From: Flavobacterium sp. N502540
Lineage (GTDB): Bacteria > Bacteroidota > Bacteroidia > Flavobacteriales > Flavobacteriaceae
Assembly (NCBI RefSeq): GCF_025947365.1
Contig: NZ_CP110012.1
Span: 930,001-994,000 of the forward strand
Direction: 5' to 3'
DNA: 64,000 nucleotides
The position numbers and the translations under genes are program-made. Positions 55,577 to 64,000 of the stretch are shown in pieces. The notes under the pieces are model-generated. The model did no database searches, was not told the origin of the DNA, and worked only from the letters and a program-made list of their open reading frames with translations. How positions within the stretch are numbered: position 1 is the first letter of the stretch; each line of letters begins with the position of its first letter.

Positions 55577-55588
55577 AATTTCCTTGAA

Positions 55589-56110
55589 TTAACCTTTAAA
55601 AACTTTTTCTAAAGAAACACCTCTTTGTTTTGCAACAGTATGAGCGCTTCTCATTTGTAATAAAGCATCAAAAGTTGCTTTTACCACGTTATGAGGATTT
55701 GATGATCCTTGAGATTTAGATAATACATCGTGAATACCTACTGATTCAAGAACTGAACGAACAGCTCCACCAGCAATAACTCCTGTACCATGAGAAGCAG
55801 GAATTAAGAATACACGTGCACCACCAAATTTACCTTTTTGTTCGTGAGGAACAGATTGTCCGTTCAAAGGAATTTTTACTAAATTTTTCTTAGCATCTTC
55901 TACTGCTTTCGCAATTGCTTCAGAAACGTCTTTAGATTTTCCTAATCCATGACCAACTACTCCGTTTTCATCACCTACAACTACAATAGCAGAAAAACCG
56001 AAAGCTCTACCACCTTTTGTAACCTTAGTAACACGATTAACACTTACCAGACGATCTTTAAGTTCAAGACCACTTGGTTTTACCAATTCTACATTTTTGT
56101 ATTTAGACAT
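55589..56110 (-). CDS. rpsE: Ribosomal protein S5
   Basis: Small-subunit protein involved in mRNA entry and fidelity, 173 residues. The double-stranded RNA-binding fold starts with [31 protein letters not shown], and the C-terminal domain includes [40 protein letters not shown]. Confidence 0.98.
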   Translation of the reverse strand: MSKYKNVELVKPSGLELKDRLVSVNRVTKVTKGGRAFGFSAIVVVGDENGVVGHGLGKSKDVSEAIAKAVEDAKKNLVKIPLNGQSVPHEQKGKFGGARVFLIPASHGTGVIAGGAVRSVLESVGIHDVLSKSQGSSNPHNVVKATFDALLQMRSAHTVAKQRGVSLEKVFKG

Positions 56111-56116
56111 AATATA

Positions 56117-56467
56117 TTAGAATTTAAGTCCAGCCGCTCTTGCGCCTTCTGCTAATGATTTAATACGACCGTGGTATAAATATCCACCTCTGTCAAAAGT
56201 GATGGTATCGATCCCGGCTTTTAACGCTTTCTCTGCAACTAGTTTTCCAACAGCAGCAGCTACTTCAACGTTAGTACCTTTTCCTATTTCTTTTTCTCTT
56301 GAAGATGCAGCTAATAAAGTAACTCCATTTACATCATCAATAAGTTGAGCGTAAATTTCTTTGTTACTTCTAAATACAGATAGTCTTGGGTTAGCAGCAG
56401 TACCACTAATCGATTTTCTAATTCTGAATCTAATTCTCTGTCTTCTATCAGATTTTGTTAATGACAT
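56117..56467 (-). CDS. rplR: Ribosomal protein L18
   Basis: 5S rRNA-binding protein, 116 residues. [41 protein letters not shown] and the C-terminal [26 protein letters not shown] are diagnostic. Confidence 0.98.
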   Translation of the reverse strand: MSLTKSDRRQRIRFRIRKSISGTAANPRLSVFRSNKEIYAQLIDDVNGVTLLAASSREKEIGKGTNVEVAAAVGKLVAEKALKAGIDTITFDRGGYLYHGRIKSLAEGARAAGLKF

Positions 56468-56478
56468 AATCTTATTTT

Positions 56479-57021
56479 TTAAGCTGATTTACCTGCTTTT
56501 CTTCTTAATACTTCACCCACAAATTTAACACCTTTTCCTTTGTACGGCTCAGGCTTACGGAAACCTCTGATTTTCGCAGCAACCTGACCTAAAAGTTGTT
56601 TATCAAATGATGTTAATTTTACGATAGGGTTCTTTCCTTTTTCAGATATTGTTTCTAAACTTACTTCCGGAGCAATTTCTAAAACAATATTGTGAGAATA
56701 TCCAAGAGCTAAATCTAACTTTTGACCTTGGTTTGAAGCTCTATAACCAACTCCAACTAATTCAAGTTCTTTTGTAAAACCTTCAGATACACCAACAATC
56801 ATATTACTGATTAAAGATCTGTACAATCCGTGTTTTGCTCTTTGGTCTTTATGATCAGACGATCTTTCAACTTGTACTTGATCGCCTTCAACTTTTACAG
56901 TTACGTCCGAAAACTCCTGAGATAGTTGACCTTTTTTTCCTTTTACTGTAATGATACCGTCTTTAACTTCTACAGTTACGTCAGCAGGGATTACAATTGG
57001 GCTTTTACCTATTCTTGACAT
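56479..57021 (-). CDS. rplF: Ribosomal protein L6
   Basis: Large-subunit protein near the factor-binding centre, 180 residues. [19 protein letters not shown] and the C-terminal [29 protein letters not shown] are the family ends; two repeats of the L6 fold lie between. Confidence 0.98.
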   Translation of the reverse strand: MSRIGKSPIVIPADVTVEVKDGIITVKGKKGQLSQEFSDVTVKVEGDQVQVERSSDHKDQRAKHGLYRSLISNMIVGVSEGFTKELELVGVGYRASNQGQKLDLALGYSHNIVLEIAPEVSLETISEKGKNPIVKLTSFDKQLLGQVAAKIRGFRKPEPYKGKGVKFVGEVLRRKAGKSA

Positions 57022-57039
57022 CTTATTTAGTCTTTAAAA

Positions 57040-57438
57040 TTAGTATACGTAACAAATTACTTCACCACCTACATTTAATTGTTTCGCTTGTTTTCCAGTC
57101 ATAAGACCTTTTGAAGTTGAAACAATAGCAATTCCTAATCCGTTAAGGATTCTTGGTAATTTGGCAGCACCTGCGTATTTACGTAAACCAGGTTTACTAA
57201 TTCTTTGGATATCTTTAATTACAGGCTCTTTAGTATCTTTATCATACTTCAAAGCGATCTTGATTGAACCCTGAACAGAGTTGTCTTCAAATTTGTAACT
57301 CAAGATATAACCTTGATCAAATAAGATCTTAGTTATTTCTTTTTTTAGATTAGAAGCTGGAATTTCAACAACTTTGTGGTTTGCAGCCACAGCGTTACGA
57401 ACTCTAGTCAAATAATCTGCAATAGGATCTGTATACAT
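57040..57438 (-). CDS. rpsH: Ribosomal protein S8
   Basis: Central-domain 16S-binding protein. The start is placed at 57438 (MYTDPIADYLTRVRNAV, 132 residues), the usual S8 length. The in-frame ATG at 57474 would add 12 untypical residues and overlap a strong hairpin. C-terminal STSKGLMTGKQAKQLNVGGEVICYVY is typical. The gene has its own candidate promoter and hairpin leader, unusual inside this operon. Confidence 0.95.
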   Translation of the reverse strand: MYTDPIADYLTRVRNAVAANHKVVEIPASNLKKEITKILFDQGYILSYKFEDNSVQGSIKIALKYDKDTKEPVIKDIQRISKPGLRKYAGAAKLPRILNGLGIAIVSTSKGLMTGKQAKQLNVGGEVICYVY

Positions 57439-57462
57439 ATGTATTTGATTGCGATTATGGTT

Positions 57463-57486
57463 TTCGGGAGACACCCGTCTCCCGAA
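57463..57486 (-). promoter_or_regulatory. Perfect 10-bp hairpin in the rpsH leader
   Basis: TTCGGGAGAC / GTCTCCCGAA (57463-57472 and 57477-57486) with a four-base loop, GC-rich in an otherwise AT-rich spacer. No T run follows, so it is not a terminator. It lies 25 bases before the preferred rpsH start and after the internal promoter. A role as translational operator or RNA-stabilising structure is inference. Confidence 0.65.
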
Positions 57487-57518
57487 CCTTTAATCAATTA
57501 AAATTATTTTTCGGTTTG

Positions 57519-57549
57519 CAAAAGTAATAACTTATTGCGAGATTACCAA
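57519..57549 (-). promoter_or_regulatory. Internal promoter between rpsN and rpsH
   Basis: TTG (57549-57547), 20 bases, TACTTTTG (57526-57519) on the minus strand; the TTG overlaps the 3' end of rpsN. Fits the consensus fully and lies in an unusually long spacer (104 bases to the preferred rpsH start), where other junctions are mostly 2-20 bases. Confidence 0.65.
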
Positions 57550-57812
57550 GAAGCCTTTTTTACTCCAGGGATTAATCCATTATTTGCCATCTCACGGAAA
57601 GTTACACGTGAAATACCAAATTGACGAATATAACCTCTTGGTCTACCTGTTAATTTACAACGGTTGTGTAAACGAACTGGTGAAGCATTTTTAGGTAATC
57701 TTTGTAAGCCTTCATAATCTCCAGCTTCCAATAAAGCTTTTCTTTTTTCAGCGTACTTAGCTACCGTTTTCTCTCTTTTCACCTCACGGGCTTTCATTGA
57801 TTCTTTAGCCAT
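57543..57812 (-). CDS. rpsN: Ribosomal protein S14 (zinc-free form)
   Basis: Small-subunit head protein, 89 residues, the long cysteine-poor form (only NRCKLTG has a Cys). [24 protein letters not shown] and the C-terminal [33 protein letters not shown] are diagnostic. It follows rplE by three bases. Confidence 0.98.
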
Positions 57813-57815
57813 GTC

Positions 57816-58367
57816 TTAATTCTTTTTAAAAGGTAAACCTAATTCAGCCAATAACGACTTTGCTTCTTTGTCTGTTTTTGCAGTAGTAACAAAAGTAATA
57901 TCCATTCCTGAAATTTTGTTTACTTTGTCAATATCAATTTCTGGGAAAATGATTTGCTCTAAAACTCCAAGATTGTAATTACCTCTTCCGTCGAAACCAG
58001 TAGCTTTGATACCACTAAAATCTCTAACGCGTGGTAAAGCAGAAGTAATAAGTCTATCTAAAAACTCATACATTCTCTCTCCACGTAAAGTAACTTTTGC
58101 TCCAATAGGCATCCCTTTTCTCAATTTGAATGACGCAACGTCTTTCTTTGAAATTGTAGATACTGCTTTTTGTCCAGTGATCTTTGTTAACTCATCAACT
58201 GCATAGTCAATAAGTTTTTTATCAGATACAGCTGCACCAACTCCACGGCTCAAAACGATTTTTTCAAGTTTAGGAACTTGCATTACGTTTGTATATCCGA
58301 ATTCTTCTTTAAGAGCAGAGATTACTCTACTCTTATATTCTTCTTTTAGTCTAGGTGTATATGCCAT
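57816..58367 (-). CDS. rplE: Ribosomal protein L5
   Basis: 5S rRNA-binding protein, 183 residues. [43 protein letters not shown] and [22 protein letters not shown] are family signatures. It starts two bases after rplX ends. Confidence 0.98.
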   Translation of the reverse strand: MAYTPRLKEEYKSRVISALKEEFGYTNVMQVPKLEKIVLSRGVGAAVSDKKLIDYAVDELTKITGQKAVSTISKKDVASFKLRKGMPIGAKVTLRGERMYEFLDRLITSALPRVRDFSGIKATGFDGRGNYNLGVLEQIIFPEIDIDKVNKISGMDITFVTTAKTDKEAKSLLAELGLPFKKN

Positions 58368-58369
58368 TA

Positions 58370-58684
58370 CTATAGTACTTGATTAGATTTTTTTGAAAAT
58401 CTTACTTTCTTATCTCCTTCTACTCTAATACCAACTCTAGTTGTTTCCTTAGTTTTAGGATCAATTAGTGAAATGTTAGATATTTGTATAGAAGCTTCTT
58501 TCTTAACGATACCACCTTGAGGGTTTTTAGCACTTGGTTTTGTATGTTTTGAAACCATGTTTACACCTTCAACTATCGCTTTATTTTTCTCACGGTAAAC
58601 ACGTAATACTTTACCTTCAGCACCTTTATGGTCTCCAGCAATAACTCTTACGATATCTCCTGATTTTATTTTTAGCTTTATCAT
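58370..58684 (-). CDS. rplX: Ribosomal protein L24
   Basis: Assembly-initiator large-subunit protein, 104 residues. The KOW motif is [63 protein letters not shown] follows. Confidence 0.98.
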   Translation of the reverse strand: MIKLKIKSGDIVRVIAGDHKGAEGKVLRVYREKNKAIVEGVNMVSKHTKPSAKNPQGGIVKKEASIQISNISLIDPKTKETTRVGIRVEGDKKVRFSKKSNQVL

Positions 58685-58695
58685 CTTAAAACGAA

Positions 58696-59064
58696 TTAAA
58701 GCACTTCTGGTGCTAATGATACAATTTTCATGAATTGTTTTTCACGAAGTTCTCTTGCTACCGGACCAAAAACACGTGTTCCTCTCATTTCCCCTGCAGC
58801 GTTCAAAAGAACACATGCATTATCATCGAAACGGATATAAGAACCATCAGCTCTTCTCACTTCTTTTTTGGTACGTACAACAACTGCAGTTGAAACAGCT
58901 CCTTTTTTCACGTTTCCGTTTGGAGTTGCATCTTTAATAGATACTACAATCTTGTCACCAACAGAGGCATACCTTCTTTTGGTACCTCCTAAAACACGGA
59001 TAGTTAAAACTTCTTTTGCTCCCGTGTTATCTGCTACTTTTAGTCTTGATTCCTGTTGTACCAT
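58696..59064 (-). CDS. rplN: Ribosomal protein L14
   Basis: Large-subunit interface protein, 122 residues. [50 protein letters not shown] and C-terminal [24 protein letters not shown] are diagnostic. It begins two bases after rpsQ ends. Confidence 0.98.
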
Positions 59065-59066
59065 AA

Positions 59067-59327
59067 TTATTTAGCTCTTTCTAAGATTTCAACTAATCTC
59101 CAACATTTTGTTTTACTTAAAGGACGCGTTTCGCTAATTCTTACAGTATCTCCAATGTTACAGTCGTTTGTTTCGTCGTGTGCAACATATTTCTTAGTTT
59201 TCAACACGAACTTACCGTATAATGGGTGTTTTACTTTTCTTACTTCAGCAATAACAATAGACTTATCCATTTTATTTGAAGTAACAACACCTATTCTTTC
59301 TTTTCTTAAATTTCTTTTTTCTTCCAT
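59067..59327 (-). CDS. rpsQ: Ribosomal protein S17
   Basis: OB-fold 16S-binding protein, 86 residues. [77 protein letters not shown] sequence matches the family throughout. Spaced 17 bases from rpmC. Confidence 0.97.
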   Translation of the reverse strand: MEEKRNLRKERIGVVTSNKMDKSIVIAEVRKVKHPLYGKFVLKTKKYVAHDETNDCNIGDTVRISETRPLSKTKCWRLVEILERAK

Positions 59328-59344
59328 CTTTCAGCAGAATACAA

Positions 59345-59536
59345 TTATTGTAACTCTCTTTTAGTTAACTCTGTAGCCAATCTTGCAACTGTTCTTCTTA
59401 CACTTCTGATTTGAAGTGGGTTCTCAATTGGAGAAATAGCGTGAGCCATTTTTAGGTCAGCATATATTTTCTTAGTTTGACTAAGTTTTTCTTGCAACTC
59501 CGCTGCAGAAAGATCTTTTATTTCTGATTGTTTCAT
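59345..59536 (-). CDS. rpmC: Ribosomal protein L29
   Basis: A 63-residue two-helix protein at the tunnel exit. MKQSEIKDLSAAELQEKL starts the family pattern and RTVARLATELTKREL ends it. It follows rplP by 13 bases. Confidence 0.96.
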   Translation of the reverse strand: MKQSEIKDLSAAELQEKLSQTKKIYADLKMAHAISPIENPLQIRSVRRTVARLATELTKRELQ

Positions 59537-59549
59537 AATATAAATTTAA

Positions 59550-59975
59550 TTATGCTTCGAAATCTCTAGCAACGACGAATTTAGTTTTTACTGGAAGTTT
59601 TTGAGCTGCAAGACGTAAAGCCTCTTTTGCAACTGACAATGGAACTCCTCCAACTTCAAACATAATTCTTCCTGGTTTAACAACAGCAGCCCAATACTCA
59701 ACTGCTCCTTTACCTTTACCCATACGTACTTCAAGAGGTTTCTTAGTAATAGGCTTGTCTGGAAATATTTTAATCCATAATTGTCCTTCTCTCTTCATGT
59801 AACGAGTTGCAGCGATACGTGCAGCTTCGATTTGACGAGAAGTCAAGAACATTCCATCTTCATGTACAGATTTAATACCAAACATTCCATTAGAAAGTTC
59901 ATGCCCTCTTTGAGAGTTACCTTTCATCTTACCTTTTTGTACCTTACGGTATTTTGTTCTTTTAGGCTGTAACAT
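59550..59975 (-). CDS. rplP: Ribosomal protein L16
   Basis: Large-subunit protein that helps A-site tRNA binding, 141 residues. [19 protein letters not shown] starts it; [28 protein letters not shown] is the signature loop. Confidence 0.98.
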   Translation of the reverse strand: MLQPKRTKYRKVQKGKMKGNSQRGHELSNGMFGIKSVHEDGMFLTSRQIEAARIAATRYMKREGQLWIKIFPDKPITKKPLEVRMGKGKGAVEYWAAVVKPGRIMFEVGGVPLSVAKEALRLAAQKLPVKTKFVVARDFEA

Positions 59976-59994
59976 TTTTCTTTAGTTTAAAAAT

Positions 59995-60756
59995 TTACTT
60001 TCTTTTACGAGCGTCTGGTTTTCCACCTTTATTAAAAGGCTTTCTGTCTCCTCTTGGAGAATCGCCACCTTTACCACCACCAGTTCCAGATTGTTTTTTA
60101 TCCATTCCTGCAAGTGGAGAAAGATCTCTCTTTCCATAAACTTCACCTTTCATGATCCATACTTTGATACCCATTCTACCATAAGTAGTGTGAGCTTCAG
60201 CCAAAGCATAATCAATATCAGCTCTGAAAGTTGATAGAGGAATTCTACCTTCTTTAAAACCTTCCGAACGCGCCATCTCAGCACCATTCAAACGACCAGA
60301 AATCAAAACTTTGATACCTTCAGCGTTCATACGCATAGAAGCAGCAATAGCCATTTTGATTGCACGTCTGTAAGAAATACGGCTTTCGATTTGACGAGCG
60401 ATGCTTGTCGCCACAAGATAAGCATCTAACTCAGGTCTTTTAATTTCAAAGATGTTGATTTGAACCTCTTTGTCAGTAACTTTCTTAAGTTCTTCTTTCA
60501 ACTTGTCTACCTCTTGTCCACCTTTTCCGATAATGATACCAGGTCTAGCAGTAGTGATAGTAACGGTTACAAGTTTCAAAGTTCTCTCGATGATTACTTT
60601 AGATACACTAGCTTTTGATAAACGAGCGTGGATATACTTTCTGATTTTGTGATCTTCGGCAAGTTTATCACCGTAGTCATTTCCACCATACCAGTTTGAG
60701 TCCCACCCTCTGATGATACCAAGTCTATTTCCAATTGGATTTGTCTTTTGTCCCAT
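59995..60756 (-). CDS. rpsC: Ribosomal protein S3 with glycine/lysine tail
   Basis: mRNA-entry-channel protein, 253 residues. [25 protein letters not shown] starts it; the KH domain has [20 protein letters not shown]. From about residue 222 the tail is Gly/Lys/Asp-rich ([20 protein letters not shown]), longer than in Escherichia coli (233 residues). Confidence 0.98.
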   Translation of the reverse strand: MGQKTNPIGNRLGIIRGWDSNWYGGNDYGDKLAEDHKIRKYIHARLSKASVSKVIIERTLKLVTVTITTARPGIIIGKGGQEVDKLKEELKKVTDKEVQINIFEIKRPELDAYLVATSIARQIESRISYRRAIKMAIAASMRMNAEGIKVLISGRLNGAEMARSEGFKEGRIPLSTFRADIDYALAEAHTTYGRMGIKVWIMKGEVYGKRDLSPLAGMDKKQSGTGGGKGGDSPRGDRKPFNKGGKPDARKRK

Positions 60757-60761
60757 GCTGC

Positions 60762-61175
60762 TTAAGAATTGCTTTGTGTGTTATTGATAGCTCCAAGCAC
60801 GATTGTAACGTGGTTAGAACGTTTTCTTATTCTGTGTGCACGACCTTGTGGAGCTGGACGAAGTCTTTTCAACATCATTCCACCATCTACTCTGATCTCT
60901 TTAACAAATAATCCAGCTTCTTCTAAATTACCTTCACTATTTTTTTGCTCCCAGTTGTTGATTGCAGATAATAATAGTTTCTCTAATTTTCTTGAAGCTT
61001 CTTTAGAACTGAATCTTAAGATGTTAAGTGCTCTTTCTACCTTCTGACCTCTTACCAAGTCCGCTACTAAGCGCATTTTTCTAGGTGAAGTAGGGCAGTT
61101 ATTCAATTTTGCGAAAGCAATAGACTTATTAGCCTCTTTTCTCGCATCTGCTGTTTCTCTTTTACGAACTCCCAT
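60762..61175 (-). CDS. rplV: Ribosomal protein L22
   Basis: Tunnel-lining large-subunit protein, 137 residues. [33 protein letters not shown] and the beta-hairpin [25 protein letters not shown] are diagnostic. It lies between rpsS and rpsC. Confidence 0.98.
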
Positions 61176-61183
61176 TGCTTCTT

Positions 61184-61462
61184 TTATTTTTTACCTTTAT
61201 TTTTTGCTCCAGCATGACCTCTAAAAGATCTAGTTGGTGAAAACTCTCCTAATTTGTGACCTACCATGTTTTCTGTTACGTAAACCGGTACAAATTGACG
61301 ACCGTTATGAACTGCGATAGTTTGTCCAACGAAATCCGGAGTAATCATGGAAGCTCTAGACCAAGTCTTTACAACTGCATTTTTACCACTTTCTACGTTT
61401 TCCTGAACTTTCTTGTCTAACTTATAATGAACGAAAGGTCCTTTTTTTAATGAACGTGCCAT
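61184..61462 (-). CDS. rpsS: Ribosomal protein S19
   Basis: Small-subunit head protein, 92 residues. [19 protein letters not shown] and [18 protein letters not shown] are family hallmarks. Confidence 0.98.
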   Translation of the reverse strand: MARSLKKGPFVHYKLDKKVQENVESGKNAVVKTWSRASMITPDFVGQTIAVHNGRQFVPVYVTENMVGHKLGEFSPTRSFRGHAGAKNKGKK

Positions 61463-61468
61463 ATCTTA

Positions 61469-62293
61469 TTATTTCTTTCTACGTTCTACGATATACTTGT
61501 TACTCGGGTTTTTCTTAGAACGAGTTCTGTAACCTTTAGCTGGCAATCCGTTTCTTGAACGTGGGTGCCCTCCAGAAGAACGTCCTTCACCACCTCCCAT
61601 AGGGTGATCAACTGGGTTCATCGCTACTGGTCTAGTTCTAGGTCTTCTTCCTAACCATCTTGTTCTACCTGCTTTTCCAGATACAACTAATTGGTGATCA
61701 GAATTAGAAACAGCTCCAATTGTAGCCGAACATGTTAACAAGATCAATCTTGTCTCTCCAGATGGCATTTTAATTGTAGCGTATTTTCCGTCTCTTGCCA
61801 TTAACTGAGCAAAAGTTCCAGCTGAACGAGCAATAACTGCTCCTTGTCCTGGACGTAACTCAATACAAGATATAACAGTTCCAAGAGGAATTCTGCTTAA
61901 AGGTAATGTATTACCGATTTCTGGTTGAGATTCTGGACCAGAAACTAATTTCTGACCAACTTTCAATCCGTTTTGAGCGATAATATAAGTTTTCTCTCCA
62001 TCAGCATAAGCTAATAAAGCGATAAATGCAGTACGATTTGGATCGTATTCGATTGATTTCACAGTAGCTGGAATTCCAACTTTAGTTCTTTTGAAATCAA
62101 TAATACGATATCTCTGCTTGTGACCACCACCCGTATAACGCATGGTCATCTTTCCTTGACTATTTCTACCTCCAGAGTTTTTTATCGGCGCTATCAAAGA
62201 GCGTTCCGGCTTATCAGTTGTAATGGCGTCATAACCATTCACAACTCTAAATCGCTGACCTGGGGTAATAGGTTTTAATTTTCTTACTGACAT
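61469..62293 (-). CDS. rplB: Ribosomal protein L2
   Basis: Peptidyl-transferase-centre protein, 274 residues. [26 protein letters not shown] and the C-terminal [25 protein letters not shown] (with the conserved His) are diagnostic. Confidence 0.99.
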   Translation of the reverse strand: MSVRKLKPITPGQRFRVVNGYDAITTDKPERSLIAPIKNSGGRNSQGKMTMRYTGGGHKQRYRIIDFKRTKVGIPATVKSIEYDPNRTAFIALLAYADGEKTYIIAQNGLKVGQKLVSGPESQPEIGNTLPLSRIPLGTVISCIELRPGQGAVIARSAGTFAQLMARDGKYATIKMPSGETRLILLTCSATIGAVSNSDHQLVVSGKAGRTRWLGRRPRTRPVAMNPVDHPMGGGEGRSSGGHPRSRNGLPAKGYRTRSKKNPSNKYIVERRKK

Positions 62294-62302
62294 TTTTCTA
62301 TC

Positions 62303-62593
62303 TTAGATATTGTTGTAAAAATCAATTGTTTCTCCTTCTTGTACTTGTACAATTGCTTTTTTAATAGCATTTGTCTTTCCACTGATTAAACCACTTTTAG
62401 TGTATTTTGTAGTTCTGTCCGGTCTTACGTTCATCGTGTTAACTGAAACGATAGTTACTCCATAAGCAGCTTCAACAGCTTTCTTAATTTGAACTTTGTT
62501 TGCTTTTTTGTCAACAACGAATCCGAAGCGGTTTAAAACTTCACTTTCTTTGGTTACTTTTTCTGTTACTATAGGTCTAATTATGATGCTCAT
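62303..62593 (-). CDS. rplW: Ribosomal protein L23
   Basis: Tunnel-exit docking protein for trigger factor and SRP, 96 residues. IIIRPIVTEKVTKESEVLNRFGFVVDKKANKVQIKKAVEAAYGV is the family pattern. Seven bases after rplD. Confidence 0.97.
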   Translation of the reverse strand: MSIIIRPIVTEKVTKESEVLNRFGFVVDKKANKVQIKKAVEAAYGVTIVSVNTMNVRPDRTTKYTKSGLISGKTNAIKKAIVQVQEGETIDFYNNI

Positions 62594-62600
62594 ACTCCTA

Positions 62601-63230
62601 TTATTTGCTTAAATTTTCTTCGATTAACTCCAAAGAACCTTCTAAAAGCACTAAATTGTTAGTGTTTAAAATAGCGTAAGTGCTTAATTCTGAGCTAGTT
62701 ACGACATTAGAAGCCTTTAAATTGCGTGACGACAAATATACATTTTTATTCGTCTCTCCCAACACAAATAGAGATTTTTTATTTTCTAACCCTAAAGCTT
62801 TCAAAACGTTAATGAAATTTTTAGTGTTTGGCGCTTCAAAATTAAAGTCTTCAAGAACGATAATATTCGACTCTTTTGCTTTGATTGAGAAAGCTGATTT
62901 TCTTGCCAATCTTTTCAAGCCTTTATTCAATTTAAATGAATAACTTCTTGGTCTTGGTCCGAAAATTGTTCCACCACCTTTAAACAATGGATTTTTGATA
63001 CTTCCCGCACGAGCTGTACCAGTTCCTTTTTGTTTTTTAATCTTACGTGTACTTCCTGTCACTTCAGCTCTTTCTTTAGCTTTGTGAGTTCCTTGTCTTT
63101 GATTAGCAAGATATTGCTTAACATCAAGGTATACAGCGTGATTGTTTGGTTCAATTGCGAATACTGAATCAGAAAGTTGAACTTTTCTTCCAGTATCTTT
63201 TCCGTTGAAATCTAATACTTTTACTTCCAT
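62601..63230 (-). CDS. rplD: Ribosomal protein L4
   Basis: Tunnel-constriction protein, 209 residues. [58 protein letters not shown] is the extended loop. One-base overlap with rplC at 63230. No leader structure like the S10-operon L4 site can be judged, since the operon start here is at rplC. Confidence 0.98.
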   Translation of the reverse strand: MEVKVLDFNGKDTGRKVQLSDSVFAIEPNNHAVYLDVKQYLANQRQGTHKAKERAEVTGSTRKIKKQKGTGTARAGSIKNPLFKGGGTIFGPRPRSYSFKLNKGLKRLARKSAFSIKAKESNIIVLEDFNFEAPNTKNFINVLKALGLENKKSLFVLGETNKNVYLSSRNLKASNVVTSSELSTYAILNTNNLVLLEGSLELIEENLSK

Positions 63231-63847
63231 TACTTCTGAATGATTACATAAGAGTTTTTATGTCCAGGAACACATCCTTTAATAACAAGTAGGTTCTTTT
63301 CAGCCACTACTTTTAAAACTCTAAGGTTTTGAACTTTTACATTGTCTCCTCCCATTCTTCCAGCCATACGCATTCCTTTGAATACTCTAGATGGATAAGA
63401 AGATGCTCCTACAGAACCTGGCGCTCTTAAACGGTTGTGTTGACCGTGAGTTGCTTGTCCAACACCACCAAATCCGTGACGTTTAACAACCCCTTGAAAA
63501 CCTTTACCTTTAGATACACCTTGTACATCTACAAATTCTCCTTCAGAAAAAATAGAAACATCAATAAGATCTCCTAATTTTTGCTCAGTTGCAAAATCTT
63601 GAAATTCAACGACTTTTTTCTTAGCTACAGTTCCAGCTTTTTTAAAGTGACCTAAAGCCGCTTTAGTGGAATGTTTCTCGTTTTTGTCATCGAAACCAAG
63701 TTGCAACGCTTCGTACCCGTCAACACCTTTGGTTCTGACTTGGGTAACAACACAAGGACCAGCTTCGATTACTGTACAAGGAATGTTTTTCCCGTTTTCG
63801 TCGAAAATACTAGTCATGCCGATTTTTTTACCAATTAACCCAGACAT
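63230..63847 (-). CDS. rplC: Ribosomal protein L3
   Basis: Assembly-initiator large-subunit protein, 205 residues. [32 protein letters not shown] and [58 protein letters not shown] are diagnostic. First gene of the visible operon, with a promoter about 70 bases upstream. Confidence 0.98.
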   Translation of the reverse strand: MSGLIGKKIGMTSIFDENGKNIPCTVIEAGPCVVTQVRTKGVDGYEALQLGFDDKNEKHSTKAALGHFKKAGTVAKKKVVEFQDFATEQKLGDLIDVSIFSEGEFVDVQGVSKGKGFQGVVKRHGFGGVGQATHGQHNRLRAPGSVGASSYPSRVFKGMRMAGRMGGDNVKVQNLRVLKVVAEKNLLVIKGCVPGHKNSYVIIQK

Positions 63848-63916
63848 AAATATTAATTATTAATTACTAAAATTCCCTTCAATTTGAAAATAACAGAAAT
63901 TTCCAAACAGGGAGTG

Positions 63917-63947
63917 CAAAAGTAGATATTAAAATTGAATATACCAA
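63917..63947 (-). promoter_or_regulatory. Promoter of the rplC ribosomal operon
   Basis: TTTG (its TTG at 63947-63945), 20 bases, TACTTTTG (63924-63917) on the minus strand, about 70 bases before the rplC start. It is a full consensus match. The rest of 63848-64000 shows no open frame; rpsJ, which often precedes rplC directly, is not within the 153 bases seen. Confidence 0.75.
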
Positions 63948-64000
63948 ACAGTTAGAAAAATTAAATAGCTCATTATCAAAAACCAAGCATCAAAACAACA

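Overview
The window reads as chromosome of a flavobacterium (Bacteroidota, Flavobacterium-like). It is AT-rich, nearly every gene lies on the minus strand, and the ribosomal order is secY-infA-rpmJ-rpsM-rpsK-rpsD-rpoA-rplQ, followed by carA, eno and gltA. The promoters that can be read have the Bacteroidota form TTG-N20-TAnnTTTG rather than -35/-10 boxes. Genus is inferred from these traits; no rRNA or tRNA gene is present to fix it.

Positions 63947 down to 50084 hold a long ribosomal/transcription block (L3 to L17, with SecY, IF-1 and RNA polymerase alpha), started by a promoter before rplC and closed by a terminator after rplQ. It contains an internal promoter and hairpin before rpsH, a terminator-like hairpin before rpsD and a heptad-repeat spacer between infA and rpmJ. 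Positions 50000-42000 hold housekeeping genes: carA, eno, gltA, two arginine-deiminase-superfamily enzymes, a MarC-type membrane protein (the only plus-strand gene), a CoA-binding protein and recR.

Positions 41949-1 are one large Wzx/Wzy-type surface polysaccharide locus. It opens with a Wza lipoprotein, a Wzc tyrosine kinase, UDP-sugar enzymes and a NusG/UpxY-type antiterminator. An intrinsic terminator and a fresh promoter follow, and then about 35 kb of tightly packed genes. These include nucleotide-sugar dehydrogenase, manC, rmlB, a second export pair (multi-SLBB protein plus Wzz) and a complete CMP-legionaminic-acid-type pathway (legB, legC, legH, legI, legG, ptmE, legF, an oxidoreductase, ptmA). 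Next come an amidotransferase/HisH/HisF trio expected to install an acetamidino group, the flippase, glycosyltransferases, acyltransferases, polymerase, UDP-xylose synthase, a probable dTDP-L-rhamnose 4-epimerase, the WecA-like initiating transferase and rmlC, rmlD, rmlA.

Together the genes can supply dTDP-L-rhamnose (perhaps dTDP-6-deoxy-L-talose), UDP-glucuronate and UDP-xylose, a UDP-HexNAc uronate, GDP-mannose and a CMP-legionaminic-acid derivative. They can also assemble, flip, polymerise and export a repeat unit built from such sugars. The sugar assignments are inference from enzyme families, not from chemistry.
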